A DNA stretch of 64,000 nt from NCBI GenBank assembly GCA_964433345.1, contig CAYSQJ010000002.1, forward strand, positions 124,001 through 188,000, in the 5' to 3' direction. This DNA comes from Ga0077527 sp964433345. Lineage in GTDB: Bacteria > Pseudomonadota > Gammaproteobacteria > Burkholderiales > SG8-41. The translations under genes and the position numbers were made by a program. Position 1 is the stretch's first letter; each line of letters starts with the position of its first letter. Below the pieces are notes generated by a model that was given only the letters and a program-made list of their open reading frames with translations, did no database searches and was not told the origin of the DNA. Shown piece after piece: positions 1 through 7,580 of this stretch.

Positions 1-1
1 C

Positions 2-178
2 GTCGGCCTAGGCGGTCAGCCGCTGAAGGGACAGGCGGACTTTTATACCCGGCTGTGGAAGACCGGCGAGGCTGGCGTCGAAGTCACGCTCGACGTGCTC
101 AAGGGCAGCAAGGTCGAAGCGGTGAAGGTCAAATCGATCGCCCGCGAGCGGCATTTCCGGAGAAAGCCGGTCTATTGA
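2..178 (+). CDS. C-terminal end of an HtrA/DegQ-like S1C serine protease (partial)
   Basis: Only the last 58 codons lie in the window; the 5' part is upstream. The readable tail contains LGGQPLKGQADFYTRLW, then a run resembling the last strands of a PDZ domain (GVEVTLDVLKGSKVEAV), and ends in a basic RHFRRKPVY before TGA at 176-178. In HtrA-family periplasmic proteases the C-terminal PDZ binds exposed peptide ends. The family call rests on this PDZ-like tail alone, because the catalytic domain is not visible. A stand-alone PDZ protein is the alternative. Confidence 0.55.
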   Translation, partial: VGLGGQPLKGQADFYTRLWKTGEAGVEVTLDVLKGSKVEAVKVKSIARERHFRRKPVY

Positions 179-235
179 GGCAGCCATGAGCGCGGATTGA
201 TGAGGGATGAGCGGTTTTTCTTATCACTCATTGCT

Positions 236-402
236 CATATGTTGCGCAGCGTTTCGGTGTTGCCGCCGCCGAGGCGCTTAATGTTCTCGGACGGCCAGGT
301 GCCGTCGAGTTACTTGATCGCGCGCGGCTCAAATTCCTGCCGGCAAACCCCGTGCACGGTGTCGAAGAAGGCGAGCTGCTGTTCCGAAATCCTGAAATCC
401 CT
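236..402 (-). pseudogene. possible decayed gene fragment
   Basis: The 179-444 stretch holds no credible intact gene. One minus-strand frame reads like protein (RDFRISEQQLAFFD ... GVCRQEFEPRAIK), meets a TAA at 310-312, and continues in the same frame as LDGTWPSENIKRLGGGNTETLRN before another stop. The last part faintly recalls the C-terminal GGN segment of amidohydrolase/dipeptidase-like proteins. It could be a relic of a gene once upstream of the neighbouring aldolase-family gene, or chance. I could not assign a family. Confidence 0.2.
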
Positions 403-444
403 TTATTACGTCCGTGCAGGGTGGGGAGTGAGGTAAGGCAGATA

Positions 445-1263
445 TCAATGCCAGTACGGCGGGTAGCCGGAATTTTTTGACTCGGCATCGAGCAGCCTCA
501 GCATCGCGTGCCACTCCAGCACGCCATACGGGCGGCGCGTGCCCGGTTGGTAGAGATTGGCCGTGTGTTCGATGACTTCCTGTGCCGGCAATACGATTTC
601 CTGGCCACCGGCCATGGCGTCGACCTGGGCGCGGCAGGACAGTTCCAGCTGATACATGGTGTTGAAGGCCTGCTGGATGGTGGCGCCGCAGGTCAGCAGT
701 CCGTGGTTGCGCAGGATCAGCGTGTCATGCGGTCCGAGGTCGCGCACCAGCCGCTCGCGTTCAGCAAGGTCTATCGCCGGACCTTCATAGTCGTGGTAGC
801 CATGGTGGCCGACGAAGCGCATCGCCGTCTGGGTCATCGGCAACAGGCCGCATTTCATCGAGCTGACCGCCATTCCGGCGCGGGTGTGCGTGTGCATGAC
901 GCACTTCAACTCGGGCCGGGCGCGGTGAATCGCGCCGTGGATCACGTAGCCGGACTTGTTGATGCCGTAATCGGTGTCGGGTTTCCAAAGGATGTTTCCC
1001 TCAAGGTCGATCTTGACCAGGCTGGAGGCGGTGATTTCCTTGTAGAGCAGGCCGTAAAGATTGATCAGCAGATGCTCGTCGTCGCCGGGGATGCGCGCGG
1101 TGATGTGGTTGTAGATCAGGTCGGTCATGCCGAAGCTGTCGGTCAGCCGGTAGCAGGCGGCAAGGTTGACCCGGGTTTCCCATTCTTCAGGACTGACTTC
1201 GTCCCGGATGCAGCGGAAACGGGTTGAGTAATTGGGGTTCATTTTGTGGACCGTGTCTGTCAT
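445..1263 (-). CDS. class II aldolase/adducin family protein
   Basis: A 272-residue protein of the zinc-dependent class II aldolase/adducin fold (fuculose-1-phosphate aldolase-like). The zinc-binding HTHTR lies at residues 124-128 and a third ligand in RNHGLL at about residue 187. Family members cleave phosphorylated sugars or decarboxylate/dehydrate hydroxy acids. The substrate cannot be told here, and the absence of neighbouring sugar kinases argues against a classic sugar-phosphate pathway. It is transcribed away from the hydrolase gene at 1412. A TATAAT-like box on the minus strand (ATTATA at 1293-1298) lies about 30 bases upstream of the ATG. Confidence 0.85.
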   Translation of the reverse strand: MTDTVHKMNPNYSTRFRCIRDEVSPEEWETRVNLAACYRLTDSFGMTDLIYNHITARIPGDDEHLLINLYGLLYKEITASSLVKIDLEGNILWKPDTDYGINKSGYVIHGAIHRARPELKCVMHTHTRAGMAVSSMKCGLLPMTQTAMRFVGHHGYHDYEGPAIDLAERERLVRDLGPHDTLILRNHGLLTCGATIQQAFNTMYQLELSCRAQVDAMAGGQEIVLPAQEVIEHTANLYQPGTRRPYGVLEWHAMLRLLDAESKNSGYPPYWH

Positions 1264-1411
1264 GGACGACGGAAAGTTCGGAGTGGTGGCGGATTATATA
1301 AGGCGACCACATCGTTTGACTGGTGAGGTTCCGTATCCTAGACTTGCGCGTCCCGCCCGCGAGCCCCACGCGTCTCGCCCCTGGCACAGCTAATCTCGAG
1401 TTACGGAAAAA

Positions 1412-2335
1412 ATGGATCAAACCGCAGCAAGCGCCGCGATCGTCGGCAAGGAACACTGGACCCGCAAGGGGGACGTCAAGCTTTTTCTGTGGGAGAAGAA
1501 AGCGGCCGATGGCAAGGGCGCCAGGGGCACGGTGCTGTTCGTGCATGGCTCGTCAATGGCTTCGCAGCCGACCTTCGACCTGCAGGTTCCCGGACGCGCC
1601 GACTCCTCGGTGATGGACTGGTTTGCGCAGCGCGGCTTCAACACCTGGTGCGTGGACATGGAAGGCTACGGCCGTTCCGACAAATCGCGTGACCTCTATT
1701 TCGACATCGCCAATGGCGCCGATGACCTGGCCGCTGCCAGCGAGTACATCATCAAGACCACCGGCGCGAAAAAGTTCATGGTCTACGGCATCTCCTCCGG
1801 CGCGCTGCGTGCCGCGATGTTTGCCGAACGCCATCCGGAACGCGTTGCGCGGCTGGCCCTGGATGCCTTTGTCTGGACCGGCAAGGGCAGTCCGACCCTC
1901 GAAGAGCGCGCCAAGAAACTCGATCAGTGGAAGGCGATGAAGCGCCGCCCCATCGACCGGGCCTTTGTCCATTCGATTTTCAACCGCGATCATCCGGGTT
2001 GCGCCGAGGAAAAGGTGGTCGAGGCTTTCGCCGACGCAATCCTTGCCCTTGACGACTCGGTGCCCACCGGCACCTATCTCGACATGTGCGCGAAGCTGCC
2101 GGTCGTCGATCCGGCAAAGATCACCGTGCCGACGATCATCATGCGCGGTCAGTTCGACGGCATTGCCAGCGTCGAGGATCTGATGGAGTTTTTCAACCGG
2201 CTGCCCAATCCGGACAAGCAGTTCGCGGTGATGGCCGGCATCTCGCATGCCAGCTTCCAGCAGATCAACTACCGCATGGTGTACCACATACTGCATTCGT
2301 TCTTCACCCAGCCGGAACCGATTTACAGGGGCTGA
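1412..2335 (+). CDS. alpha/beta hydrolase
   Basis: A 307-residue alpha/beta-hydrolase fold protein without a signal peptide, so probably cytoplasmic. The oxyanion region is VLFVHGSSM (41-49). The nucleophile elbow is GISSG (126-130), making Ser128 the nucleophile. The acid is probably Asp249 in RGQFDG and the base His279 in GISHASF. It precedes three Bug receptor genes on the same strand, so it probably hydrolyses an ester, lactone or amide brought in by one of them. The substrate is unknown. Confidence 0.85.
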   Translation: MDQTAASAAIVGKEHWTRKGDVKLFLWEKKAADGKGARGTVLFVHGSSMASQPTFDLQVPGRADSSVMDWFAQRGFNTWCVDMEGYGRSDKSRDLYFDIANGADDLAAASEYIIKTTGAKKFMVYGISSGALRAAMFAERHPERVARLALDAFVWTGKGSPTLEERAKKLDQWKAMKRRPIDRAFVHSIFNRDHPGCAEEKVVEAFADAILALDDSVPTGTYLDMCAKLPVVDPAKITVPTIIMRGQFDGIASVEDLMEFFNRLPNPDKQFAVMAGISHASFQQINYRMVYHILHSFFTQPEPIYRG

Positions 2336-2397
2336 TCCCCGGCGGCAGGATTTATTTTTTCATTTTGGCATTCAGCGGTTCATAACAGGAGGAAAGC

Positions 2398-3375
2398 ATG
2401 AAACAGCAGAAGTTGAAACTGGCGGGAGCGGTTGTGGCTGCGGCTGCCATTGCCTGCAGCATCCCGGCGCAGGCCCAGCAGTGGCCGAACAAGGCGGTGC
2501 GCATAGTCGTACCCTTCGGCGCAGGCGGCGGCACCGACATCCAGGGTCGCCTGATCGGCCAGAAGTTCCAGCAGAGCATGGGCCAGAACTTCCTGGTCGA
2601 GAATCGTTCCGGCGCATCCGGACTGATCGGCGCGGAGTTCGTCGCGCGTGCGGCTCCCGACGGCTACAACATCCTGTTCACGACAGCGTCCATGGCGGTG
2701 AATACGGTGCTCTATGCCAAGCGCCTGAAGTTCAACCCGCTGACTGACCTCGACCCGGTGAGCTGGGTATCCTCGGTGCCGCTGGTGCTGACCGTGCATC
2801 CCAGCGTGCCGGCCAAGAACCTGAAGGAATTCGTCGCGCTGGCGAAGCGCCCGAACAGCAATCTGATCGCCGCTCACAATGGCGCCGGCACCACCAGCCA
2901 CCTGTCGGTGGAAATGCTCAAGCTCTTCGGCGGCGCACGGGTGACCCCGGTGCCGTACAAGGGTGGTGGCCCCGCCATGGTCGCGCAGATCAGCGGCGAA
3001 GCGGACTTCACCTTTGCCACAGCGCTGGCGGCCCAGCCCTTCATCAAGTCGGGCAAGGTCCGGGGCATTGCCGTCACCACATCCAAGCGTGCCGCCGCTT
3101 TCCCCGATCTGCCGACCATGAACTCGATGTTCCCGGGGTTCGAGGCCGACAACTGGTACGCGATGTTTTTCCCGAAGGGCACGCCCAAGGACATCGTGGC
3201 CAAGCTCAACGCCGAGATCATCAAGGCGCTGAAGTCGCCGGACGTTGACGGGTTCATTCGCAAGGAAGGCGGCGAACCGGTGGGCAGTACCCCCGAAGCG
3301 CTCGCGGATTACTTCAAGCGCGAAGCCGAGAAATACACCAAGGTCATCAACGCGGCGAAGATCGTTGTCGACTGA
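2398..3375 (+). CDS. Bug/TctC-family tripartite tricarboxylate receptor
   Basis: A 325-residue periplasmic solute receptor. A signal peptide ends near AQAQQWP, followed by the Bug fingerprint: VRIVVPFGAGGGTDI, NRSGASGLIG, PDGYNIL, VHPSVPAKNLKEF, VPYKGGGPA and an F-P-KGTP segment. Bug proteins bind organic acids, amides or aromatic acids and hand them to TctAB-type permeases; none is encoded nearby. A strong AGGAGG (2387-2392) precedes the ATG. An intrinsic terminator at 3400-3425 closes the unit, but overlaps the start of the next reading frame. Confidence 0.92.
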   Translation: MKQQKLKLAGAVVAAAAIACSIPAQAQQWPNKAVRIVVPFGAGGGTDIQGRLIGQKFQQSMGQNFLVENRSGASGLIGAEFVARAAPDGYNILFTTASMAVNTVLYAKRLKFNPLTDLDPVSWVSSVPLVLTVHPSVPAKNLKEFVALAKRPNSNLIAAHNGAGTTSHLSVEMLKLFGGARVTPVPYKGGGPAMVAQISGEADFTFATALAAQPFIKSGKVRGIAVTTSKRAAAFPDLPTMNSMFPGFEADNWYAMFFPKGTPKDIVAKLNAEIIKALKSPDVDGFIRKEGGEPVGSTPEALADYFKREAEKYTKVINAAKIVVD

Positions 3376-3379
3376 CCTG

Positions 3380-4360
3380 ATGTTCGTGGCATCGTCTGGC
3401 GCCCGCTTCCTGCGGGCGTTTTTTTGTCTGTTTTTCCTGACGCTGTCCGTTTACTCAAAGGTATCCGCATCCGGTGCCATGCCGCTACGGGTGATCGTGC
3501 CTGCGGCGCCTGGTGGCGCGGCTTCATTGCAGGCGGAATTTCTGGCTGCCGCCATGGGACAGTCAGGCAGCCAACCTTTTCTTGTCGACCACCGCAGCGA
3601 TTTCGGCCATGAAGCCGGAGAAGCTGTCGTGGCGCGTTCGCCGGCGGACGGGCATACGCTGCTGCTGGCTTCGGCATCGCTGGCGGTGCGGGCGGCGACG
3701 TCGACGGCGGCGCGCGAGTTCGATCCTTCGCGCGACCTCAGGCCGGTCATTCACCTGTCCTCGACGCCCCTGATCATTGTCATGCATCCGGCGGTGCCGG
3801 CGAACTCGGTGGCAGCACTGCTCGCGCTCGCCCGCGGGCCTGGTCCCCGCCTTGAGGTGGCGGCGTCCTCCGCGATCGGCATGAACGGCCTGGCGGCAGC
3901 CCTGTTGCTGCCACCTGCCATCGCCGCGCGCATCTCCGTATTCAGGGGCGAGCCCAGTGCATTGCTCGCGGTGGCAGGGGGGCAGGTTGATCTGATGTTC
4001 GTGGCGGCCCCGCCGGCTGTTTCACATGTTGCGGCAGGTCGCTTGCGCGCACTTGCAACAACCGCGGCGAGCCGGCACCCCACGCTGGCAAGGCTGCCGG
4101 TCATCACGAATCCGTCCGGAACGGATGCTGTCGGCAGTCAGTGGTACGGACTGTTCGTTCCGGCAGCAACACCGGATGCAATCGTCGCGCACATCCATGC
4201 GCGAGTCCGCCGGGTGTTGCGCGAAGAGACCGCTGTTTCGTTTTTCTTCGATCGGGCGCTGGTACCGGGCAGCGATGATCCGGCAGCACTGGGTGCATTG
4301 CTGCAACTGGACACTGCCCGTTATGCCGAATTGATCCGGCGCGCCGGACTCGTGCTCTAA
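3380..4360 (+). CDS. divergent Bug/TctC-family receptor
   Basis: A 326-residue Bug-like protein if the ATG four bases after the previous stop is used. A hydrophobic run (FFCLFFLTLSV) precedes MPLRVIVPAAPGGAASLQAE. The fingerprint is eroded: the usual GGGTD is GGAAS and the usual NRxGAGG is DHRSDFGH, although SPADGHTLLLAS, VMHPAVPANSV and YGLFVPAATP remain. The hairpin-plus-T-tract terminator at 3400-3425 lies inside codons 7-16, so it is either read through or translation starts downstream. Ligand preference has probably shifted, or the gene is decaying. Confidence 0.7.
   Translation: MFVASSGARFLRAFFCLFFLTLSVYSKVSASGAMPLRVIVPAAPGGAASLQAEFLAAAMGQSGSQPFLVDHRSDFGHEAGEAVVARSPADGHTLLLASASLAVRAATSTAAREFDPSRDLRPVIHLSSTPLIIVMHPAVPANSVAALLALARGPGPRLEVAASSAIGMNGLAAALLLPPAIAARISVFRGEPSALLAVAGGQVDLMFVAAPPAVSHVAAGRLRALATTAASRHPTLARLPVITNPSGTDAVGSQWYGLFVPAATPDAIVAHIHARVRRVLREETAVSFFFDRALVPGSDDPAALGALLQLDTARYAELIRRAGLVL
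3400..3425 (+). terminator. intrinsic terminator inside a downstream reading frame
   Basis: A perfect 7-bp stem CGCCCGC/GCGGGCG with loop TTCCT is followed by seven T residues. It lies 25 bases after the stop of the first Bug gene and inside the 5' coding part of the second. Confidence 0.85.
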
Positions 4361-4543
4361 CCACAAGTACGGGCAGCGGCTTCCCGCTGCGCCAGTGGCA
4401 GTTTCCATTCCCCATGGGGTGATCCCGGTGTCCGGATGCTTGCCTGGATTGGCCAGCCTTCTACCTTCTATATTGTCAATTCAGGGTTACATCTCCGCCC
4501 GCACTGTGCCACAATGTGGGTTCCACTCGATGGAATCGTTAAA

Positions 4544-4570
4544 TATTGATATAAATCAATAACTTATATA
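4544..4570 (+). repeat. AT-rich dispersed motif, copy 1
   Basis: The core ATCAATAACTTAT is at 4555-4567, preceded by TATTGATATAA. It ends a few bases before the AGGAGG (4573-4578) of the Bug gene starting at 4584. It shares the 13-base core pattern AWCAAWWASTTAT with seven other places in this window. The surrounding 4361-4543 stretch shows nothing recognisable. Confidence 0.6.
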
Positions 4571-4583
4571 CGAGGAGGTGTTC

Positions 4584-5558
4584 ATGCTTCGAGGTCTTAT
4601 CCAGTTCGTCCTGCCCATGGGCTTGGGTCTTTTGTTTCTGTCTCCAGTATTGAGTCAGGCCGCATACCCGGAGAGGCCGGTGCGCCTGATCGTACCTTTC
4701 AGCACGGGGGGCGGCACCGACATTCAGGGCAGATTGCTCGGGGAAAAAATGCGTCAGGGCCTCGGACATCCGGTGCTGGTCGACAACCGCACGGGAGCAG
4801 GCGGCCTGATTGGCGCGCAGATCACGGTCGAATCACCGCCTGACGGCCATACCGTGCTGTTCACCACGGCGACCATTGCCGTGAACGTGACCTTGCAGAA
4901 AGACCGGATGAAGTTCGATCCGCTGAAGGATCTGGATCCGGTGGTCTGGGTCTCCTCGGCGCCGCTGGTGCTGGTGGTCCATCCCAGCGTGCCAGCGAGG
5001 AACGTCAAGGATCTGGTGCAGTTGTCGATGCGCACCCCGCAGGGACTGAACATGGGCGGCAACACGCCGGGCAGCACCAGCCACCTCTCGGCCGAGATGT
5101 TCAAGCAGTTCGCGAAAGCCAAGGGGGTCACCATTCTCTACAAGGGCGGCGGACCAGCGACCCTGGGTGCGGTGACCGGTGAAATAGACCTGCTTTTCGC
5201 GACGGCGCCATCCTCGATGCCCCACATCAAGTCGAAGCGCCTGCGCGCGCTGGCAGTCACCACGGCGAAGCCCGCTTCGGCCCTGCCGCATCTGCCGACG
5301 ATGAACTCGCTGTATCCGGGATTCACCTCGGACAACTGGTACGTGATGTTCATGCCGAAAGGATCGCCGAAGGAAGCGATTGCCAGGATCAACAGCGAAG
5401 TGAAGACGGCACTCGGCGCCAAGGAGATCGCCGGATTTTATGCGCGTGAGGGGCTGGACCCCGTGGGCAGCACTCCGGCGGAGATGACCGACCTGGTGCA
5501 ACGCGAGATTGCCAAGTACAGGAAAATCATCACTGACGGCAACATCCGGCTGCGTTGA
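4584..5558 (+). CDS. Bug/TctC-family tripartite tricarboxylate receptor
   Basis: A 324-residue periplasmic receptor. The ATG at 4584 is preferred over the in-frame GTG at 4578 because AGGAGG (4573-4578) sits five bases upstream and would overlap the GTG. A signal peptide ending SQAAYP precedes the fingerprint VRLIVPFSTGGGTDIQGRLL, NRTGAGGLIG, PDGHTVLF, VHPSVPARNVKDL, LYKGGGPA and NWYVMFMPKGSP. It is the closest in look to the receptor at 2398 (shared KFDPLKDLDPV-type and SDNWY segments), suggesting local duplication. A terminator follows at 5578-5603. Confidence 0.92.
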   Translation: MLRGLIQFVLPMGLGLLFLSPVLSQAAYPERPVRLIVPFSTGGGTDIQGRLLGEKMRQGLGHPVLVDNRTGAGGLIGAQITVESPPDGHTVLFTTATIAVNVTLQKDRMKFDPLKDLDPVVWVSSAPLVLVVHPSVPARNVKDLVQLSMRTPQGLNMGGNTPGSTSHLSAEMFKQFAKAKGVTILYKGGGPATLGAVTGEIDLLFATAPSSMPHIKSKRLRALAVTTAKPASALPHLPTMNSLYPGFTSDNWYVMFMPKGSPKEAIARINSEVKTALGAKEIAGFYAREGLDPVGSTPAEMTDLVQREIAKYRKIITDGNIRLR

Positions 5559-5577
5559 TCGTTTCCGGTCAGGGAAA

Positions 5578-5603
5578 CGCCTCCTGCGGGAGGCGTTTTT
5601 TTT
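5578..5603 (+). terminator. intrinsic terminator
   Basis: Stem CGCCTCC/GGAGGCG with loop TGCG, followed by eight T residues. It ends the Bug transcription unit before the flavin-reductase-like gene. Confidence 0.9.
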
Positions 5604-5641
5604 GGGCGCATCGGATGTGCGCATGATGCGGAACCCGGAGG

Positions 5642-5668
5642 TTGGCAGCGCGAAAGCCCTGCTAGAAT
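5642..5668 (+). promoter_or_regulatory. putative sigma70-type promoter
   Basis: TTGGCA (5642-5647) and TAGAAT (5663-5668) are spaced by 15 bases, which is short, and lie 38 bases before the ATG at 5706, just after a terminator. Confidence 0.3.
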
Positions 5669-5705
5669 CGATGACGACAAACTTCCCGTTCCGGACTTCC
5701 GCAAA

Positions 5706-6332
5706 ATGACCGACATCGACGCCGCAAAAATTTCCTGGCAGGATCAATACAAGCTGATGGTCGGCTCGGTTACACCGCGTCCGATCGCGCTGGTGACCAC
5801 GCTCGGGCGCGACGGACCCAATGCCGCACCCTTCAGCTTTTTCAATGCGGTCGGATCGGATCCGGCCATGCTGATGTTTTCGGTCGGTGACCGTTCCGGG
5901 AAGGCCAAGGACACCGTGCGCAACATCCGCGAGACGCCGGAATTTGTGGTGCACATCGTCAGTGATGAGATCAAGGACAAGATGAACGTCTGTGCCGTTG
6001 ACTATCCGTACGGCGTCAATGAACTGGAGAAGGCGGGCTTCACTGCCGTGCCGTCCAGCAGGATTCGCGTCCCGCGCATTGCAGAAGCGCCGGTGGCACT
6101 GGAATGCCGGCTGATGCAGATTGTTGAGCTGGGCCGCAAGCCTTACCACGTTGTGTTCGGCGAGGTGGTGTATTTCCACTACCACGAGGGCATCGTCAAC
6201 GAGCGTTTCCACGTCGATGTCGGCCGCATCAATCCGATCGGGCGCCTCGCCGGGAAGGGCGGCTATACACGGATCACCGACCGTTTCGAAATGCCGCGCA
6301 TTCCCTATGACGGTGGCCCGGCGGGCAAATGA
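5706..6332 (+). CDS. flavin reductase-like (DIM6/NTAB) FMN-binding protein
   Basis: A 208-residue protein of the split-barrel flavin reductase-like family. The FMN-binding signature is visible as VGSVTPRPIALVTT near the N-terminus and NAAPFSFFNAVGSDPAMLMF, followed by KDTVRNIRETPEFVVHIV. Such proteins bind FMN and either supply reduced flavin to a monooxygenase or act as stand-alone flavoenzymes. No monooxygenase partner is adjacent. It is followed by a Bug gene after about 120 bases. The exact reaction is unknown. Confidence 0.85.
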   Translation: MTDIDAAKISWQDQYKLMVGSVTPRPIALVTTLGRDGPNAAPFSFFNAVGSDPAMLMFSVGDRSGKAKDTVRNIRETPEFVVHIVSDEIKDKMNVCAVDYPYGVNELEKAGFTAVPSSRIRVPRIAEAPVALECRLMQIVELGRKPYHVVFGEVVYFHYHEGIVNERFHVDVGRINPIGRLAGKGGYTRITDRFEMPRIPYDGGPAGK

Positions 6333-6450
6333 ACCGGCAGCCGGTCTCAAAAACCGGCCGGGCGCCGTCGTTTTTGAGAGTCGTTCCATGCATCACAGAA
6401 CAAGAAAAAGGCATTGCCCGGAGGACAACCATCCCTCAGCGAGGAACACC

Positions 6451-7425
6451 ATGAAGCCCACGAAGTCTTTCAGCAGCTTTTTCCCAGTCCTAATTGCCGT
6501 TCTTGTCACGTCGCCCGTGCAGGCCGCCGAGTATCCGCAGCGCCCGGTGCGCCTGGTGGTGCCATATTCCGCCGGCGGTTCGACCGACACCGTTGCTCGC
6601 GTGACCAGCGTGCGGCTGTCCGAGCGCCTGGGGCAGCAGATCGTGGTCGACAACCGCACCGGCGCCGGCACCATCATCGGCACCGAGATCGTCAAGAATG
6701 CAACACCTGACGGCCATGTGCTGCTGATGGCGACACCGCCGCTGGCTGTCAACCCGTCGTTGCGCGACAAGGTGCCCTACGTGCTGGAGCGCGATTTTGT
6801 CGCCGTGACCAATATCGCCGCATCCAGCAACCTGCTGGTGGTCCATCCTTCGATGCCGGTGAATTCGGTGAAGGAACTGGTCGCGTTGCTGAAGGCCAGT
6901 CCCGGCAAGTACAACTACGGTTCCAGCGGCGTCGGCGGGGCAGGGCATCTCGCGATGGCGCTGTTCACCAGCATGGCCGGGGTTGAAGCGCTGCACGTGC
7001 CGTACAAGGGCGGCGCCCCCGCGGTGGCGGACCTGGTGGCCGGCCGCCTGAACATGATGATGGCCAATCTGACTACGGCCCAGCCGCATATCCGCGCCGG
7101 CAAGCTGCGCGGGCTGGGGGTGGGCAAGGCGAAGCGCACGCCGCTGTTCCCGGAAATGCCGACCATCGCCGAGGCCGGCGTGGCAGGCTACGAGGCCAAC
7201 AACTGGAACGGTCTGGTGGCACCGGCGGGTACGCCGCGCGCGGTCATACAGCGCCTGCACAAGGAAATCGTCGCCACCCTGAAGGAACCGGCGATTGCGG
7301 AACGCATGGCGCGCGCAGGGCTGGAGCCGATCGGAGACAGCCCGGCGGAGTTCGCGCAGTACCTCAAGGCCGAAGCGGCGAAGTGGGGCAAGCTGGTCAA
7401 GTCGGCCGGCATCAGGGCGGAGTAA
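6451..7425 (+). CDS. Bug/TctC-family tripartite tricarboxylate receptor
   Basis: A 324-residue periplasmic receptor. The ATG at 6451 was chosen because it begins the signal peptide (KPTKSFSSFFPVLIAVLV, cleavage near VQAAEYP); the open frame upstream overlaps the flavin-reductase-like gene out of frame. Fingerprint: VRLVVPYSAGGSTDTVARV, NRTGAGTIIG, PDGHVLLM, VHPSMPVNSVKEL, VPYKGGAPAVADL and NNWNGLVAPAGTP. It forms a likely unit with the preceding flavin-reductase-like gene. Its ligand is unknown. Confidence 0.92.
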   Translation: MKPTKSFSSFFPVLIAVLVTSPVQAAEYPQRPVRLVVPYSAGGSTDTVARVTSVRLSERLGQQIVVDNRTGAGTIIGTEIVKNATPDGHVLLMATPPLAVNPSLRDKVPYVLERDFVAVTNIAASSNLLVVHPSMPVNSVKELVALLKASPGKYNYGSSGVGGAGHLAMALFTSMAGVEALHVPYKGGAPAVADLVAGRLNMMMANLTTAQPHIRAGKLRGLGVGKAKRTPLFPEMPTIAEAGVAGYEANNWNGLVAPAGTPRAVIQRLHKEIVATLKEPAIAERMARAGLEPIGDSPAEFAQYLKAEAAKWGKLVKSAGIRAE

Positions 7426-7503
7426 TCAGGGTGGAGTAAAGGGCGGCGCAACGCGGCAGGCGCTACTGATCTGGCGCGTTTCCTGCTTTAGCAACAGGCA
7501 CTG

Positions 7504-7544
7504 ACCACCGCGGCCACAGGTATTCCTGTGGAACCCGCGGTGGT
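7504..7544 (+). promoter_or_regulatory. long imperfect hairpin upstream of the amidase gene
   Basis: ACCACCGCGG (7504-7513) pairs with CCGCGGTGGT (7535-7544), and the inner CCACAGG (7514-7520) pairs with CCTGTGG (7525-7531) around a TATT loop, giving 17 bp with one three-base bulge. No T-tract follows. It lies 36 bases before the preferred amidase ATG. It could be a terminator for the Bug gene upstream or a leader structure. Confidence 0.5.
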
Positions 7545-7580
7545 TCCGTGACGACTACTTCTGTTGCTTGCCACCTTGAC

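Noticed and set aside
6340..6375. Terminator after the flavin-reductase-like gene
   Set aside because: GCCGGT/ACCGGC can pair, but the T-run (6370-6374) is 12 bases away, so it is a weak case.
4833..6389. 518-residue minus-strand open frame
   Set aside because: Antisense to a Bug gene and the flavin-reductase-like gene. High GC produces such shadows, and no family motif is seen.
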